Shown piece by piece: positions 1 to 8,012 of a stretch of DNA of 64,000 bases. Both the position numbers and the translations under genes were made by a program. The stretch comes from Peptacetobacter hiranonis. GTDB lineage: Bacteria > Bacillota > Clostridia > Peptostreptococcales > Peptostreptococcaceae. The DNA is taken from the NCBI RefSeq assembly GCF_008151785.1, contig NZ_CP036523.1, positions 1,736,001 to 1,800,000 on the forward strand. The letters run 5' to 3'. Position 1 is the first letter of the stretch. Each line of letters starts with the position of its first letter. Under the pieces are notes generated by a model. It was not told where the DNA came from. It worked only from the letters and a program-made list of their open reading frames with translations, and ran no database searches.

Positions 1-407
1 AATACTATTTCGCCGTTATTTTTAGGCTTTCTTCCTTCCAACACCTGTGCCTTTCTATCAAAGAAATTCATAGGATTATCATTTTCTCCATTAAATGATT
101 TTAATTCTACTCTTGTTCCATTTTCTTTATTTATTAAAAATCCTAAGTTTTGTACATTGTCCTTGTATCCTACTCTATTATCATTTTCTACCTTTTCTAA
201 CTTTTCTTTGCTAATATCTACATACTCACAATGATAATCTCCATAAGACTTTTTAAATGCTTCCATTCTATTATATGTTTGAGATACTTCAATCATATCC
301 ATAGAAATCATAAATGCAACTGTAGCTATTACCATGATAAACATCATCAAAGTCCTTGATTTATTCTTCTTCATATATAAAGAAGATAACTTTCTATATA
401 TTTTCAT
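1..407 (-). CDS. FtsX-type ABC permease, partial (permease 0)
   Basis: The first about 135 residues of a permease whose remainder lies beyond the left edge. The reading frame is open from the ATG at 407 to base 1. The N-terminus reads MKIYRKLSSLYMKKNKSR, followed by a membrane segment at about residues 20-42 and the start of an extracytoplasmic domain (SYGDYHCEYVDISKE). It is clearly a paralogue of the three full permeases at 8013, 12431 and 15613, and its opening residues are closest to permease 1. A good ribosome site, AAGGAGAG, sits 9 bases upstream. Unlike the other three, no peptide gene lies between its promoter (430-497) and the ATG, so the mRNA leader is only about 15 nt. Its partners, perhaps including the missing ATPase, would lie to the left. 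Family membership is clear; substrate unknown. Confidence 0.85.
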   Translation of the reverse strand, partial: MKIYRKLSSLYMKKNKSRTLMMFIMVIATVAFMISMDMIEVSQTYNRMEAFKKSYGDYHCEYVDISKEKLEKVENDNRVGYKDNVQNLGFLINKENGTRVELKSFNGENDNPMNFFDRKAQVLEGRKPKNNGEIV

Positions 408-429
408 AACAATCACTCTCCTTTTTTAT

Positions 430-497
430 AAAATAACATTTTTAAAATTCATAAACAATAGATTTTGACGAGTGGTATTAAATATGGAGTGAATGGC
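430..497 (-). promoter_or_regulatory. LytTR-controlled promoter P0
   Basis: Read on the minus strand: box GCCATTCAC (497-489), 12 bp, box ACCACTCGT (476-468), then -35 TTGTTT (458-453), 17 bp, and -10 TATTTT (435-430). Layout and spacing match P1, P2 and P3 exactly. The paired 9-mers 21 bp apart resemble the known AgrA/LytTR operator ACAGTTAAG-N12-ACAGTTAGG. It drives permease 0 directly. The upstream box starts with G instead of A, so it may bind more weakly. Confidence 0.8.
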
Positions 498-533
498 AAT
501 CTTTTTATCTTTACAAGATTAAAACAAAAAAAT

Positions 534-571
534 AAGAGTATTCATATCAATAATTTGATACAAATACTCTT
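534..571 (-). terminator. Terminator after histidine kinase 1
   Basis: Inverted repeat with arms AAGAGTATT and AATACTCTT, followed on the minus strand by a T-rich run. It lies 23 bp past the kinase stop codon and separates it from the permease 0 promoter. Confidence 0.8.
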
Positions 572-593
572 TTTATTTACAGAGCTTATAAAC

Positions 594-2027
594 CTAATTT
601 TTGGGGATAACCACCTTTATTCTAAATGTATTTTCATCACAAGAGATATTCATTTTTCCATTATATTTCTTTACAGAAGCTTCAACACTTTTTATCCCTA
701 TACCATGTTTTAATTTATCATTTTTACTTGTGATATATCGTCCTTCTACTTTTTTAACATCATTTTCTTTACTATTTTCACAAATAAAAACAAACATATT
801 TTTAGCCCACATAGATTTTAAATTTATATACTTTCTACTATTTTCAATTTTATCACAGGCTTCTATTGCATTATCCAGTATATTTCCTAAAATACTAGAC
901 ATATCTATATTTTCTATAAATCCTGTATTTTTAGAATCTAGATCTAAAATAAACTCTATCCCTTTATTCTCACAAATCTTCATTTTTTCGTCTACAATTA
1001 TATCAAAAATAGCATTTCCACTTGCTTTAATTTGGTTAGCTTTATTTAATTCATTTTGTATACTTTCTATATACTCTAAAGAATCCGATTTATTTTTATT
1101 CATATTTTTTATAGCATAAAGATGATTATTCATATCATGATATAAGCGTCTAATATCTTCTTGAGATTTTTCTAATTTTTCATAGTAATCATTTTTAGAT
1201 TCAAGTCTAGTATACATTTCTTTTTCTTTTACTTTTTCTTCACTTTGTTTTTTTATCTCAAGAATTATATAAAGAATTATTACTGTAGATATTATAGTAA
1301 ACATAGGTATTATTTCTATAATAATAATATACAATTCTGAACGATTTATTCCATATTTTTCTGTCTTTATTACATATTGCATTAATATTATGTAAACAAA
1401 ATTTAGCATAATTATATTTATTGAATACCTATAAATTTTATTCTTTAAAAATCTATCTATTAATTTGTCTAATATTATTACACTTATCCAAATTGTTATT
1501 GCTATAATTATTATTTTTATATTAAATATATTCCAGTCATGCAATTCAAATTTCAAAGAAAGTGGACTCGACATACTTATTTCATTTTCAAATGTAAATA
1601 AAAATCTTGATAAAAAATAATTCTCAATCATACTTATATATTGTCCTGTTAGTATATATAAAAAAGTAAACTTTTTCCATTCTAATTTATATACTTTTGA
1701 ATATATATAAATAATTCCTATCATTATAACTATATTACTTATAATCCAAATTGCTTTTTCCTTAGATATTCTCATATTCTTAATAATCTCTATTAAATTG
1801 AACGATAATGAAGAATGTTGGTTTATATTATTATCTAAAATAGCTATATTCCATAAGCTGATATATCTTGATACAATATACAATACTATTATTATTGTCG
1901 CCTGAATAACTATATTTTTTAAAAAATCTATATCGCTATATTTCCTATATCCCACTACCCAATTTAATATAGATATCGATAATATTATACAAGTCAAATC
2001 AATACACTCACCAATTAATACATCCAT
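594..2027 (-). CDS. AgrC-like sensor histidine kinase (HK1)
   Basis: Sensor kinase of the GHKL/AgrC type, 477 residues. About the first 255 residues are six or seven hydrophobic segments forming a membrane sensor. A short coiled linker follows (about 258-292). The phospho-acceptor region is RRLYHDMNNHLYAI, with His297 the likely phosphorylated residue. The ATP-binding domain shows the N-box NILDNAIEACD and the glycine motif HGIGIKSVEASV. The ATG overlaps the stop codon of the response regulator upstream by one base (TAATG), so the two are translationally coupled. It is a paralogue of the kinase at 18823. AgrC-type kinases sense peptides; the natural candidates here are the Cys-rich peptides of the same locus, which is an inference. 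Confidence 0.92.
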   Translation of the reverse strand: MDVLIGECIDLTCIILSISILNWVVGYRKYSDIDFLKNIVIQATIIIVLYIVSRYISLWNIAILDNNINQHSSLSFNLIEIIKNMRISKEKAIWIISNIVIMIGIIYIYSKVYKLEWKKFTFLYILTGQYISMIENYFLSRFLFTFENEISMSSPLSLKFELHDWNIFNIKIIIIAITIWISVIILDKLIDRFLKNKIYRYSINIIMLNFVYIILMQYVIKTEKYGINRSELYIIIIEIIPMFTIISTVIILYIILEIKKQSEEKVKEKEMYTRLESKNDYYEKLEKSQEDIRRLYHDMNNHLYAIKNMNKNKSDSLEYIESIQNELNKANQIKASGNAIFDIIVDEKMKICENKGIEFILDLDSKNTGFIENIDMSSILGNILDNAIEACDKIENSRKYINLKSMWAKNMFVFICENSKENDVKKVEGRYITSKNDKLKHGIGIKSVEASVKKYNGKMNISCDENTFRIKVVIPKN

Positions 2028-2743
2028 TATATATCCTCTCCTATTGACCAGAAGTATTTATCCACTACTTTTTTATATTTATTTCTGCTAATAGGTATTC
2101 TAGCTCCATTTTCCATAATTATATCCCTATTGTAAATCTCTTCAATATATATCATATTTACAATATAACTCCTATGACATTGTATAAATAATTGTTTTTC
2201 AAAGTTAGACACAATATCATTTAAGTTACCTCTACATTCTAATTCTCCCTCTTTTGTGCATAGTTTTATTTTTTTATTAATTGCTTCTATATATATTAGA
2301 TCTCTACTATATACTTTCTTAAATCCATTATCGGTCTTTATTTTTAAAAAGCAGCCTCTTTTTTTAGCTACTTCTACCACACACTCTTTTAGATTTTTTT
2401 CTATAACTTCATGTTGTATTGGCTTTTTTATAAATCTAAATGCTCTTACCTCAAAAGCTTCACTTATTTTTTCTCCTATTGATGTTACAAATATTATCTC
2501 AGTTGTTCTATCATATTCTCTTAGTTTACGAGCAGTTTCCATACCATCCAACCCATCCATTTGTATATCTAAAAAAAGTATATCTATTTCATTATCTAAT
2601 TCTATATATTTTATAACATCTTCACCATTGCTAAATTCTTTAACTTGATACTCTATGTCTTTATCTATCATTGTATTTAGTATAGCGTTTTTTATATCCA
2701 TTCTAACGTCTAACTCATCATCACATATTCCTATTGTTATCAT
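2027..2743 (-). CDS. LytTR-family response regulator (RR1)
   Basis: AgrA-like response regulator of 238 residues. The receiver domain covers about residues 1-120, with acidic residues in ICDDE and phospho-acceptor Asp59 in FLDIQMDG. A LytTR DNA-binding domain covers about 135-235 (FLKIKT...YIEA...FIQCHRSYIVN...IPISRNKYK). LytTR proteins bind pairs of 9-bp direct repeats about one helical turn apart edge to edge, which is what precedes each peptide cassette here. It is coupled to HK1 downstream. Only about 30 bp separate it from the hairpin after the subtilase gene and I see no obvious promoter of its own, so it may be expressed by read-through from cassette 1, giving positive feedback. The paralogue at 20259 is very similar. 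Confidence 0.93.
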   Translation of the reverse strand: MITIGICDDELDVRMDIKNAILNTMIDKDIEYQVKEFSNGEDVIKYIELDNEIDILFLDIQMDGLDGMETARKLREYDRTTEIIFVTSIGEKISEAFEVRAFRFIKKPIQHEVIEKNLKECVVEVAKKRGCFLKIKTDNGFKKVYSRDLIYIEAINKKIKLCTKEGELECRGNLNDIVSNFEKQLFIQCHRSYIVNMIYIEEIYNRDIIMENGARIPISRNKYKKVVDKYFWSIGEDI

Positions 2744-2775
2744 TTTTTACCTCTCTTTATATCAACTAATTAAAA

Positions 2776-2819
2776 AGAGAGTATCTATGCTTTATAATTT
2801 TTGACATAAATACTCTCTC
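2776..2819 (-). terminator. Hairpin between subtilase and RR1
   Basis: Arms GAGAGTATTTATG and CATAGATACTCTC, followed on the minus strand by TTTTTAATT. It looks like a complete intrinsic terminator, but with no clear promoter after it, some read-through into RR1/HK1 is likely. Confidence 0.75.
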
Positions 2820-2831
2820 CCTTCTTTACTA

Positions 2832-3809
2832 TTATTTATCTAGTTCTTTATGAACAATATGGCTCAAAATGTACAAATTTTCTATTTCGTACAAGTACAA
2901 ATTCTCATAATTTATATCTATGCCAAATTCTTTATTTAGCATACAAACAAAATCATACGCATTATCTCCATACAACCCTGTCATATTATTAATCAAACTA
3001 TTTTTTTCAAGAAACTCTATATTTATTCGTCCATCTGCAAAATTTTCATTCAAAATATCAACAATCTTTCTAACAATAGTATCATACACATATTCTTTTT
3101 TATATTTGTATCTTCTTTCTTTATATGTTTCAGATATGTTTGATTTACTTTTTAAAATTTGCTCTATTTTATAAATATCTTTTGTATTCTCTTTATACAT
3201 TATCTCTGCTATTATCCCCGCAGCTAATGCAGATGCTCTACTATGCTTTCCAAATGCAGTTACACTATCTTTAAATTTATACAATCTATCTCTTCCATTT
3301 GCATACATTTGGTTTTCTCTTTTACTATCATATGTATAATCATCATCTTTACAAATTCGCTTATATCCCTTCACACCTATTACAGAGTCAAATGAAGCTG
3401 GATAACTTTTTATATTTTTTGCTTTTTTATGTTTAGAAGCTACTAGTATCTTTCCTTCACTTCTAAGAATATTACATACTGTTCTCAAATCTTCAAGTCT
3501 ATTTTCTTTTATCATAGATGCTGATATATTTATTATATCTATATTTTTACCAATTAGATTTGCTAATGCTACTATAAGCTTTGATACTTCAGTCACTCCT
3601 TCATCATTAAATATCTTAATAGGATATATTATCGCTTCTGGGCATCTTTCTAGTATAGTCTTTGCACATAATGTTCCATGTCCTATTACATCATCTATAT
3701 TATCTATACCATCAACTTGCAATTCTTTATCATATACATATCTATCTTTGATATCTTTATCTTCCGTATCTATTCCAGTATCTAACACAGCAATTTTTAT
3801 ATTTTTCAT
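2832..3809 (-). CDS. S8 subtilase with C-terminal acyl-carrier-like domain
   Basis: Subtilisin-type serine peptidase, 325 residues, with no signal peptide, so it should act in the cytoplasm. The triad is visible: Asp10 (AVLDTGID), His44 (GHGTLC) and Ser190 (GKHSRASALAAG, in place of the usual GTSMAAPHVAG). At the place where subtilases carry the oxyanion-hole Asn (AAGN) the sequence is VASKHKK, so that Asn appears to be missing. The last about 65 residues resemble an acyl carrier protein (NSLINNMTGLYGDNAYDF then KEFGIDI), but the DSL serine that carries phosphopantetheine is replaced by DNA. From memory, clostridial Cys-rich peptide (Clo7bot/CcpM) clusters also encode an S8 peptidase and a separate acyl-carrier-related protein. 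The likely role is leader removal from the modified peptides. It ends the cassette 1 operon, 12 bp after the exporter. Confidence 0.85.
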   Translation of the reverse strand: MKNIKIAVLDTGIDTEDKDIKDRYVYDKELQVDGIDNIDDVIGHGTLCAKTILERCPEAIIYPIKIFNDEGVTEVSKLIVALANLIGKNIDIINISASMIKENRLEDLRTVCNILRSEGKILVASKHKKAKNIKSYPASFDSVIGVKGYKRICKDDDYTYDSKRENQMYANGRDRLYKFKDSVTAFGKHSRASALAAGIIAEIMYKENTKDIYKIEQILKSKSNISETYKERRYKYKKEYVYDTIVRKIVDILNENFADGRINIEFLEKNSLINNMTGLYGDNAYDFVCMLNKEFGIDINYENLYLYEIENLYILSHIVHKELDK

Positions 3810-3821
3810 AGAACTACCTCT

Positions 3822-5579
3822 TTATTCATTTCTATACAATTTATAGTATATTCCCTTTTTAGATATAAGTTCTTCGTGATTTCCTGATTCTGCTATTTTA
3901 CCATTTGACATTACAAATATTTTGTCTACATCTTTTATAGTAGATAATCTGTGTGCTATCACTATTACTATTCTATCTTCTAAGTTCTTCTTTATACTAT
4001 CCATTATTATATCTTGAGATACATTATCCAATGCTGATGTAGCTTCATCAAATATAATAATTGGACTATCACATAACATAGCTCTGGCTATAGAAATTCT
4101 TTGCTTTTGTCCTCCAGATATTTTTATTCCTTTTTCCCCTATCTCTGTATCTAAACCAGCTTCAAGAGAAGAAATAAAATCATCCAAACCAGCTAAGCTA
4201 CATACTCTCAATATATCATCATCTGGTATTTTTTTACCTAATGATATATTATTTCTTATTGTACTATCAAATATAACTATCTCTTGACTAACTACAGAAA
4301 TACATTTTCTCAAAGACATAAGTTTTATATTTCTTATATCTCTTTCATCAATTTTAATACTTCCATCATCAACATCCCATAGTCTATACATAAGCTTTGA
4401 AAGAGTTGACTTTCCACATCCACTCTCTCCAACAATAGCTGAAATATCTCCTCTTTTAAATTTCATAGATACATTATTTAAGATATATTTCTTTTCCGAT
4501 TCATCATTTTCATATCCAAACTTTACATTTTCAACAGATATTTCTTTAATATTATCTGCTCTTAGTCCTTCTAGCATATTTTGATCTTCATCTATAACAG
4601 GCTCTTCATCTAATATAGAATATACTCTTTCTATAGAAACTTTAGCTTGTTGTATTCTATTATTTGCATTTACAATACTTATACATGGACCTATTAACAT
4701 TCCTGCATAGTTTTGAAATGCTATTAATGAACCTAATGTAAAATCTCCATTTATTATCATATATCCACCATATCCATATATAGCCATACTCATCATAAGA
4801 TTAAATATATTTGCAACACACATATTCCCACTCATAAGAACATCTATTTTTATATCCTTATTTATAAGTCCTCTCTGACCTTTTATAAATTGCGATATAA
4901 AAAATCTCTTTGACTTAGATATTATAACATTCATTATATTATAAACATATTCTTGAACTACATTGCTTGTATCACCATATTCATCTCTAAACATACTCAC
5001 ATTAGAATGTATATTTTTTGTAAAGTATCTCTGCGTTGTAACAAGTAATATTTGTATAAACACAACAACTACAAAAAGAACAGACTGTAGTCTGAACATT
5101 AAGTAGAGAGAAATAATCGCTGTTATTGAATTTTTAATAATAGAAAATACAAGTTCCGCATCTATATTTTCTATTATATCTATATCAGATTGTACTATAG
5201 ACATAAGATTTCCAGTTTTATTCTCTGTATAGAACTTCCCAGATAACTTCGATAAATGATCTAATACCTTCAATCTAAACTTTACAGCCACCCTATTTCT
5301 CATAGTTGCATATATATAGCCTAGTGCCAAATTTAAAACTCTAGCTAAAACTGACATTACAGAATAAGCTACAATTATTTTTAATAGTAATTCAAGATTT
5401 TTTCCTGTTATACCTTTATCTACCATATTTTTTGTCATCATAGGCAGAACAAGGTCTATTGATGTTATAAATATCACCATTATCATTGCAGTAAAAATAC
5501 TCATCTTATTATGATTTACTACAAATTTTATAAACCTTTTTATAGGACTTTTTCTTTTGGATATATTTGACTTTTCCAT
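3822..5579 (-). CDS. ABC exporter, fused membrane and ATPase domains
   Basis: Half-transporter of 585 residues. A six-helix exporter membrane domain covers about residues 20-310 and an ATPase domain about 345-580. Walker A is GESGCGKST (384-392), the signature is ISGGQKQR, Walker B is IIFDEATSALD and the switch His lies in IAHRLST. It should work as a homodimer. There is no N-terminal C39 peptidase domain, so it cannot trim leaders itself, and the separate subtilase next to it probably does so. Its ATG abuts the stop codon of radical SAM B, so they are co-translated. Best guess: it exports the mature Cys-rich peptides of all three cassettes, since it is the only complete exporter in the locus. 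Confidence 0.93.
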   Translation of the reverse strand: MEKSNISKRKSPIKRFIKFVVNHNKMSIFTAMIMVIFITSIDLVLPMMTKNMVDKGITGKNLELLLKIIVAYSVMSVLARVLNLALGYIYATMRNRVAVKFRLKVLDHLSKLSGKFYTENKTGNLMSIVQSDIDIIENIDAELVFSIIKNSITAIISLYLMFRLQSVLFVVVVFIQILLVTTQRYFTKNIHSNVSMFRDEYGDTSNVVQEYVYNIMNVIISKSKRFFISQFIKGQRGLINKDIKIDVLMSGNMCVANIFNLMMSMAIYGYGGYMIINGDFTLGSLIAFQNYAGMLIGPCISIVNANNRIQQAKVSIERVYSILDEEPVIDEDQNMLEGLRADNIKEISVENVKFGYENDESEKKYILNNVSMKFKRGDISAIVGESGCGKSTLSKLMYRLWDVDDGSIKIDERDIRNIKLMSLRKCISVVSQEIVIFDSTIRNNISLGKKIPDDDILRVCSLAGLDDFISSLEAGLDTEIGEKGIKISGGQKQRISIARAMLCDSPIIIFDEATSALDNVSQDIIMDSIKKNLEDRIVIVIAHRLSTIKDVDKIFVMSNGKIAESGNHEELISKKGIYYKLYRNE

Positions 5580-6626
5580 TTATAAATCCCTACCTCTTTC
5601 ACCAAGTTCCAAAAGTTTTTTAGTTGTTTTAAAGTTCATATGTTCATCAACACAAGCCATATATGGCACTTCTGAATAACTACCTGTACTAAGTTTGTTA
5701 ACTATTCTACATCTTACAGCAGTACAGTATTCTTTTCTTGTACAACCTGAACATTCTTCAAAATCTCTAAAATTCTCATTAACAACTTCTTTTAATTTAT
5801 CTTTATCTAAAGGGTTTTCATTATATATATTTCCTATTTCATAGTCTTTTTTACCTATTGCAAATGTACACGGATAAATTGTTCCATCTGTATCTATGCA
5901 AAATGTGCATATACCACCAAAACAATCCCCTCGCTTAACATTTAAAAGTCTTAAATCTGTCATACCTAAATTTACTTCTGGATTTTTTAAATGAAAGTCT
6001 ATAAGCTTCATTCTCTGTTCTTTATATACTTCAACTTTTTCCTCGCTCCACTCAGACATAATATCTACAGCAGTTGCAAGATATCTAAAGCCAAGTTTTG
6101 ACACACTTTCAATACTTTCATACATTTTATCTACATTATATTGGTTAAATGTCATCCTACATCTAATAGGTATATTTTCATCTTGTAGTTTTTTTATATT
6201 TTTCATAACTATATCATATGATCCACTTCCGTCTGGAAATACTCTATTTGCATTATGTGATTCTTTAGTACCATCTAAACTTATAGATACCTCTGTTAAA
6301 TCATTTTTTATAAACTCTAATATTTCATCGTTCATTATTGTTCCATTTGTAGTCATATCATATATTATTTTTCTATCTACTATTTCATCATCCAATTTAT
6401 TTTTAATATATTTTACTATATCAAAATTTAGAAGAGGTTCTCCACCATGAAGTGTTATCCATAATGGTCTTTTATCATCCTTTTCTTCTTTTAGTTTTTC
6501 TTTTATAAACTCTATACATTTATCTGCTGTTTCTTTGTTCATATATTTTTTAGGTTTACAACCACCTTCATAACAGTAGCTACATCTAAGGTTACAATCA
6601 TCAGTCATTACTATTGTAAATTTCAT
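5580..6626 (-). CDS. Radical SAM/SPASM peptide maturase B
   Basis: Radical SAM enzyme of 348 residues. The SAM-binding iron-sulfur motif CNLRCSYC (Cys11, Cys15, Cys18) sits at the extreme N-terminus, followed by HGGEP. The C-terminal SPASM region has cysteines in CFGGICTFC, YPCTFAIG, CSGCTRKEYCTAVRC and YMACVD, enough for one or two auxiliary clusters. No peptide-recognition domain precedes the barrel, unlike radical SAM A, so it may act together with A. The overall shape resembles sulfatase-maturase-like peptide modifiers. It starts four bases after radical SAM A ends and abuts the exporter. Substrate by context: the Cys-rich peptides. The chemistry (thioether, epimerisation or other) cannot be read from sequence. 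Confidence 0.9.
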   Translation of the reverse strand: MKFTIVMTDDCNLRCSYCYEGGCKPKKYMNKETADKCIEFIKEKLKEEKDDKRPLWITLHGGEPLLNFDIVKYIKNKLDDEIVDRKIIYDMTTNGTIMNDEILEFIKNDLTEVSISLDGTKESHNANRVFPDGSGSYDIVMKNIKKLQDENIPIRCRMTFNQYNVDKMYESIESVSKLGFRYLATAVDIMSEWSEEKVEVYKEQRMKLIDFHLKNPEVNLGMTDLRLLNVKRGDCFGGICTFCIDTDGTIYPCTFAIGKKDYEIGNIYNENPLDKDKLKEVVNENFRDFEECSGCTRKEYCTAVRCRIVNKLSTGSYSEVPYMACVDEHMNFKTTKKLLELGERGRDL

Positions 6627-6630
6627 ATTT

Positions 6631-7926
6631 TTATTCCCCCCATACTATTCTATTTAATTGTGGTTTCATTATAGAACACCATTTTTCATAGTCAGGACAA
6701 TCTTCATTATCTAACAACTTATCTACTAGTGCAGGACAGAAAAAGCAAAACACATTTACATCACAATCCTTACATTTTTCAAAATTATACGGCATTATAT
6801 TTTGTAGTCTAGCTGCTAGTTTACTATCAGATAAATCATAATCAAAATCAAGCACACTCATTCTAGTATCTTTATCTAATGCACTTCCATAAGAATACTC
6901 TGGTTTTATCAAAGATTGACATGGATACATATTTCCATCATAATCTATAAACATTTTTGACTTATACATATCACAAGAACATGATTTTAGATTATCTTTA
7001 TCTTTTTCAAAACTTAATTTATCTAATTCTGTAAGTCCAAATGGAAGTATAGTTTCCTCCGATATAAAGTATGAAGCATTTTCTACTCCCCTACCTTCTG
7101 GCTCAAAGCATCTAACCATTCCTTTTGTTCCTATTCTTTCGTTTAAAGCATAAAATTTTTCTTCAAGGTGTTTATTCTTATCTCCAACAACCATAGACGT
7201 TCTTATATTTCTAAATCCTCTAGTATGAAGTAATACTATAGATCTCATTATTTTATTGAATACTCCTCTTCCCCTAACTAATCCACAAGTTTCTTCATCT
7301 ACTCCATCTATACTTATTTCTACTCTATTAAAATGATTTACTATAAAGTCTACATTAGATTCATCTATAAGAGTTGCATTTGTAGAAAGAACTAGTTCTG
7401 TTTTACAGTCTTTTTCTTTAAAGTAATGAACACACTCTTCAAAATCGCTTCTTATCATAGGCTCTCCACCTGTTATTATAAACTCATACGGTTCTAGTTC
7501 AGCTACAAAATCCATAATGGATTTTACATCTTCTGTAGTTAGTATATCTTTTTCTGTAGAGTTGCAATTTGTACAACAATGTCTACAAGCTAAATTACAC
7601 TTATGAGTTGCTGCCAAATATATAGCTTTAAATCTATTATTCATATTTTTATAAAAATCTTCACTCATTGATGATTCAAGTATACCTGCTTTTCCCATGT
7701 TTATCATAAGGTCTTTTATATATTCCTTGTCTGAACCTTCAAACATATTGACAAATTCTTCTACTGTAAGTCCCATTTCTTCTGCCTTTTTTATATATGA
7801 GTATACTTCTTTACTTTGAATTATATGTCTTTTAAATCTTGTGTTGTACATAAGTACTCTGTTGTTTCTTTCTTTTATTATCAATTCTTTGTCTTTAAAT
7901 TTAATTATTTCTTCTCTAAACTTCAA
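6631..7926 (-). CDS. Radical SAM/SPASM peptide maturase A with RRE-like N-terminus
   Basis: Radical SAM enzyme of about 431 residues. The first about 90 residues look like a PqqD-type winged-helix peptide-recognition element (LIIKERNNRVLMYN...EEFVNMFEGSDKEYIKDL). Next comes the iron-sulfur motif CNLACRHC with extra cysteines just after it (CTNC), then ITGGEP and STNATLID. The SPASM region has CSCDM, YPCQSL, CKDCDVNVFCFFCP and a final WC. It is a clear paralogue of radical SAM C at 11173. The start is uncertain: an upstream GTG at 7935 lies inside the ribosome site AAGGTGAT, so the TTG at 7926 is preferred. Likely role: binds the shared leader and modifies the Cys-rich core. Confidence 0.9.
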   Translation of the reverse strand: MKFREEIIKFKDKELIIKERNNRVLMYNTRFKRHIIQSKEVYSYIKKAEEMGLTVEEFVNMFEGSDKEYIKDLMINMGKAGILESSMSEDFYKNMNNRFKAIYLAATHKCNLACRHCCTNCNSTEKDILTTEDVKSIMDFVAELEPYEFIITGGEPMIRSDFEECVHYFKEKDCKTELVLSTNATLIDESNVDFIVNHFNRVEISIDGVDEETCGLVRGRGVFNKIMRSIVLLHTRGFRNIRTSMVVGDKNKHLEEKFYALNERIGTKGMVRCFEPEGRGVENASYFISEETILPFGLTELDKLSFEKDKDNLKSCSCDMYKSKMFIDYDGNMYPCQSLIKPEYSYGSALDKDTRMSVLDFDYDLSDSKLAARLQNIMPYNFEKCKDCDVNVFCFFCPALVDKLLDNEDCPDYEKWCSIMKPQLNRIVWGE

Positions 7927-7957
7927 AGTAATCACCTTCTTTATGATTTTTATTTAA

Positions 7958-7989
7958 TATATGGGGATAGCAAAAACTATCCCACATAT
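7958..7989 (-). other. Intercistronic hairpin between permease 1 and radical SAM A
   Basis: Imperfect inverted repeat with arms ATATGTGGGATAG and CTATCCCCATAT and a T-rich loop. There is no strong T run after it, so it is more likely an mRNA processing or partial-attenuation element than a full stop. Cassette 2 has no hairpin at the matching position. Confidence 0.6.
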
Positions 7990-8012
7990 TAATTATTTTT
8001 ATTCTTTACTAT

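Noticed and set aside
601-1119. Open frame of 172 codons on the plus strand opposite HK1
   Set aside because: It is the complement of a well-supported kinase gene, has no ribosome site, and translates to low-complexity Phe/Ser/Ile text.
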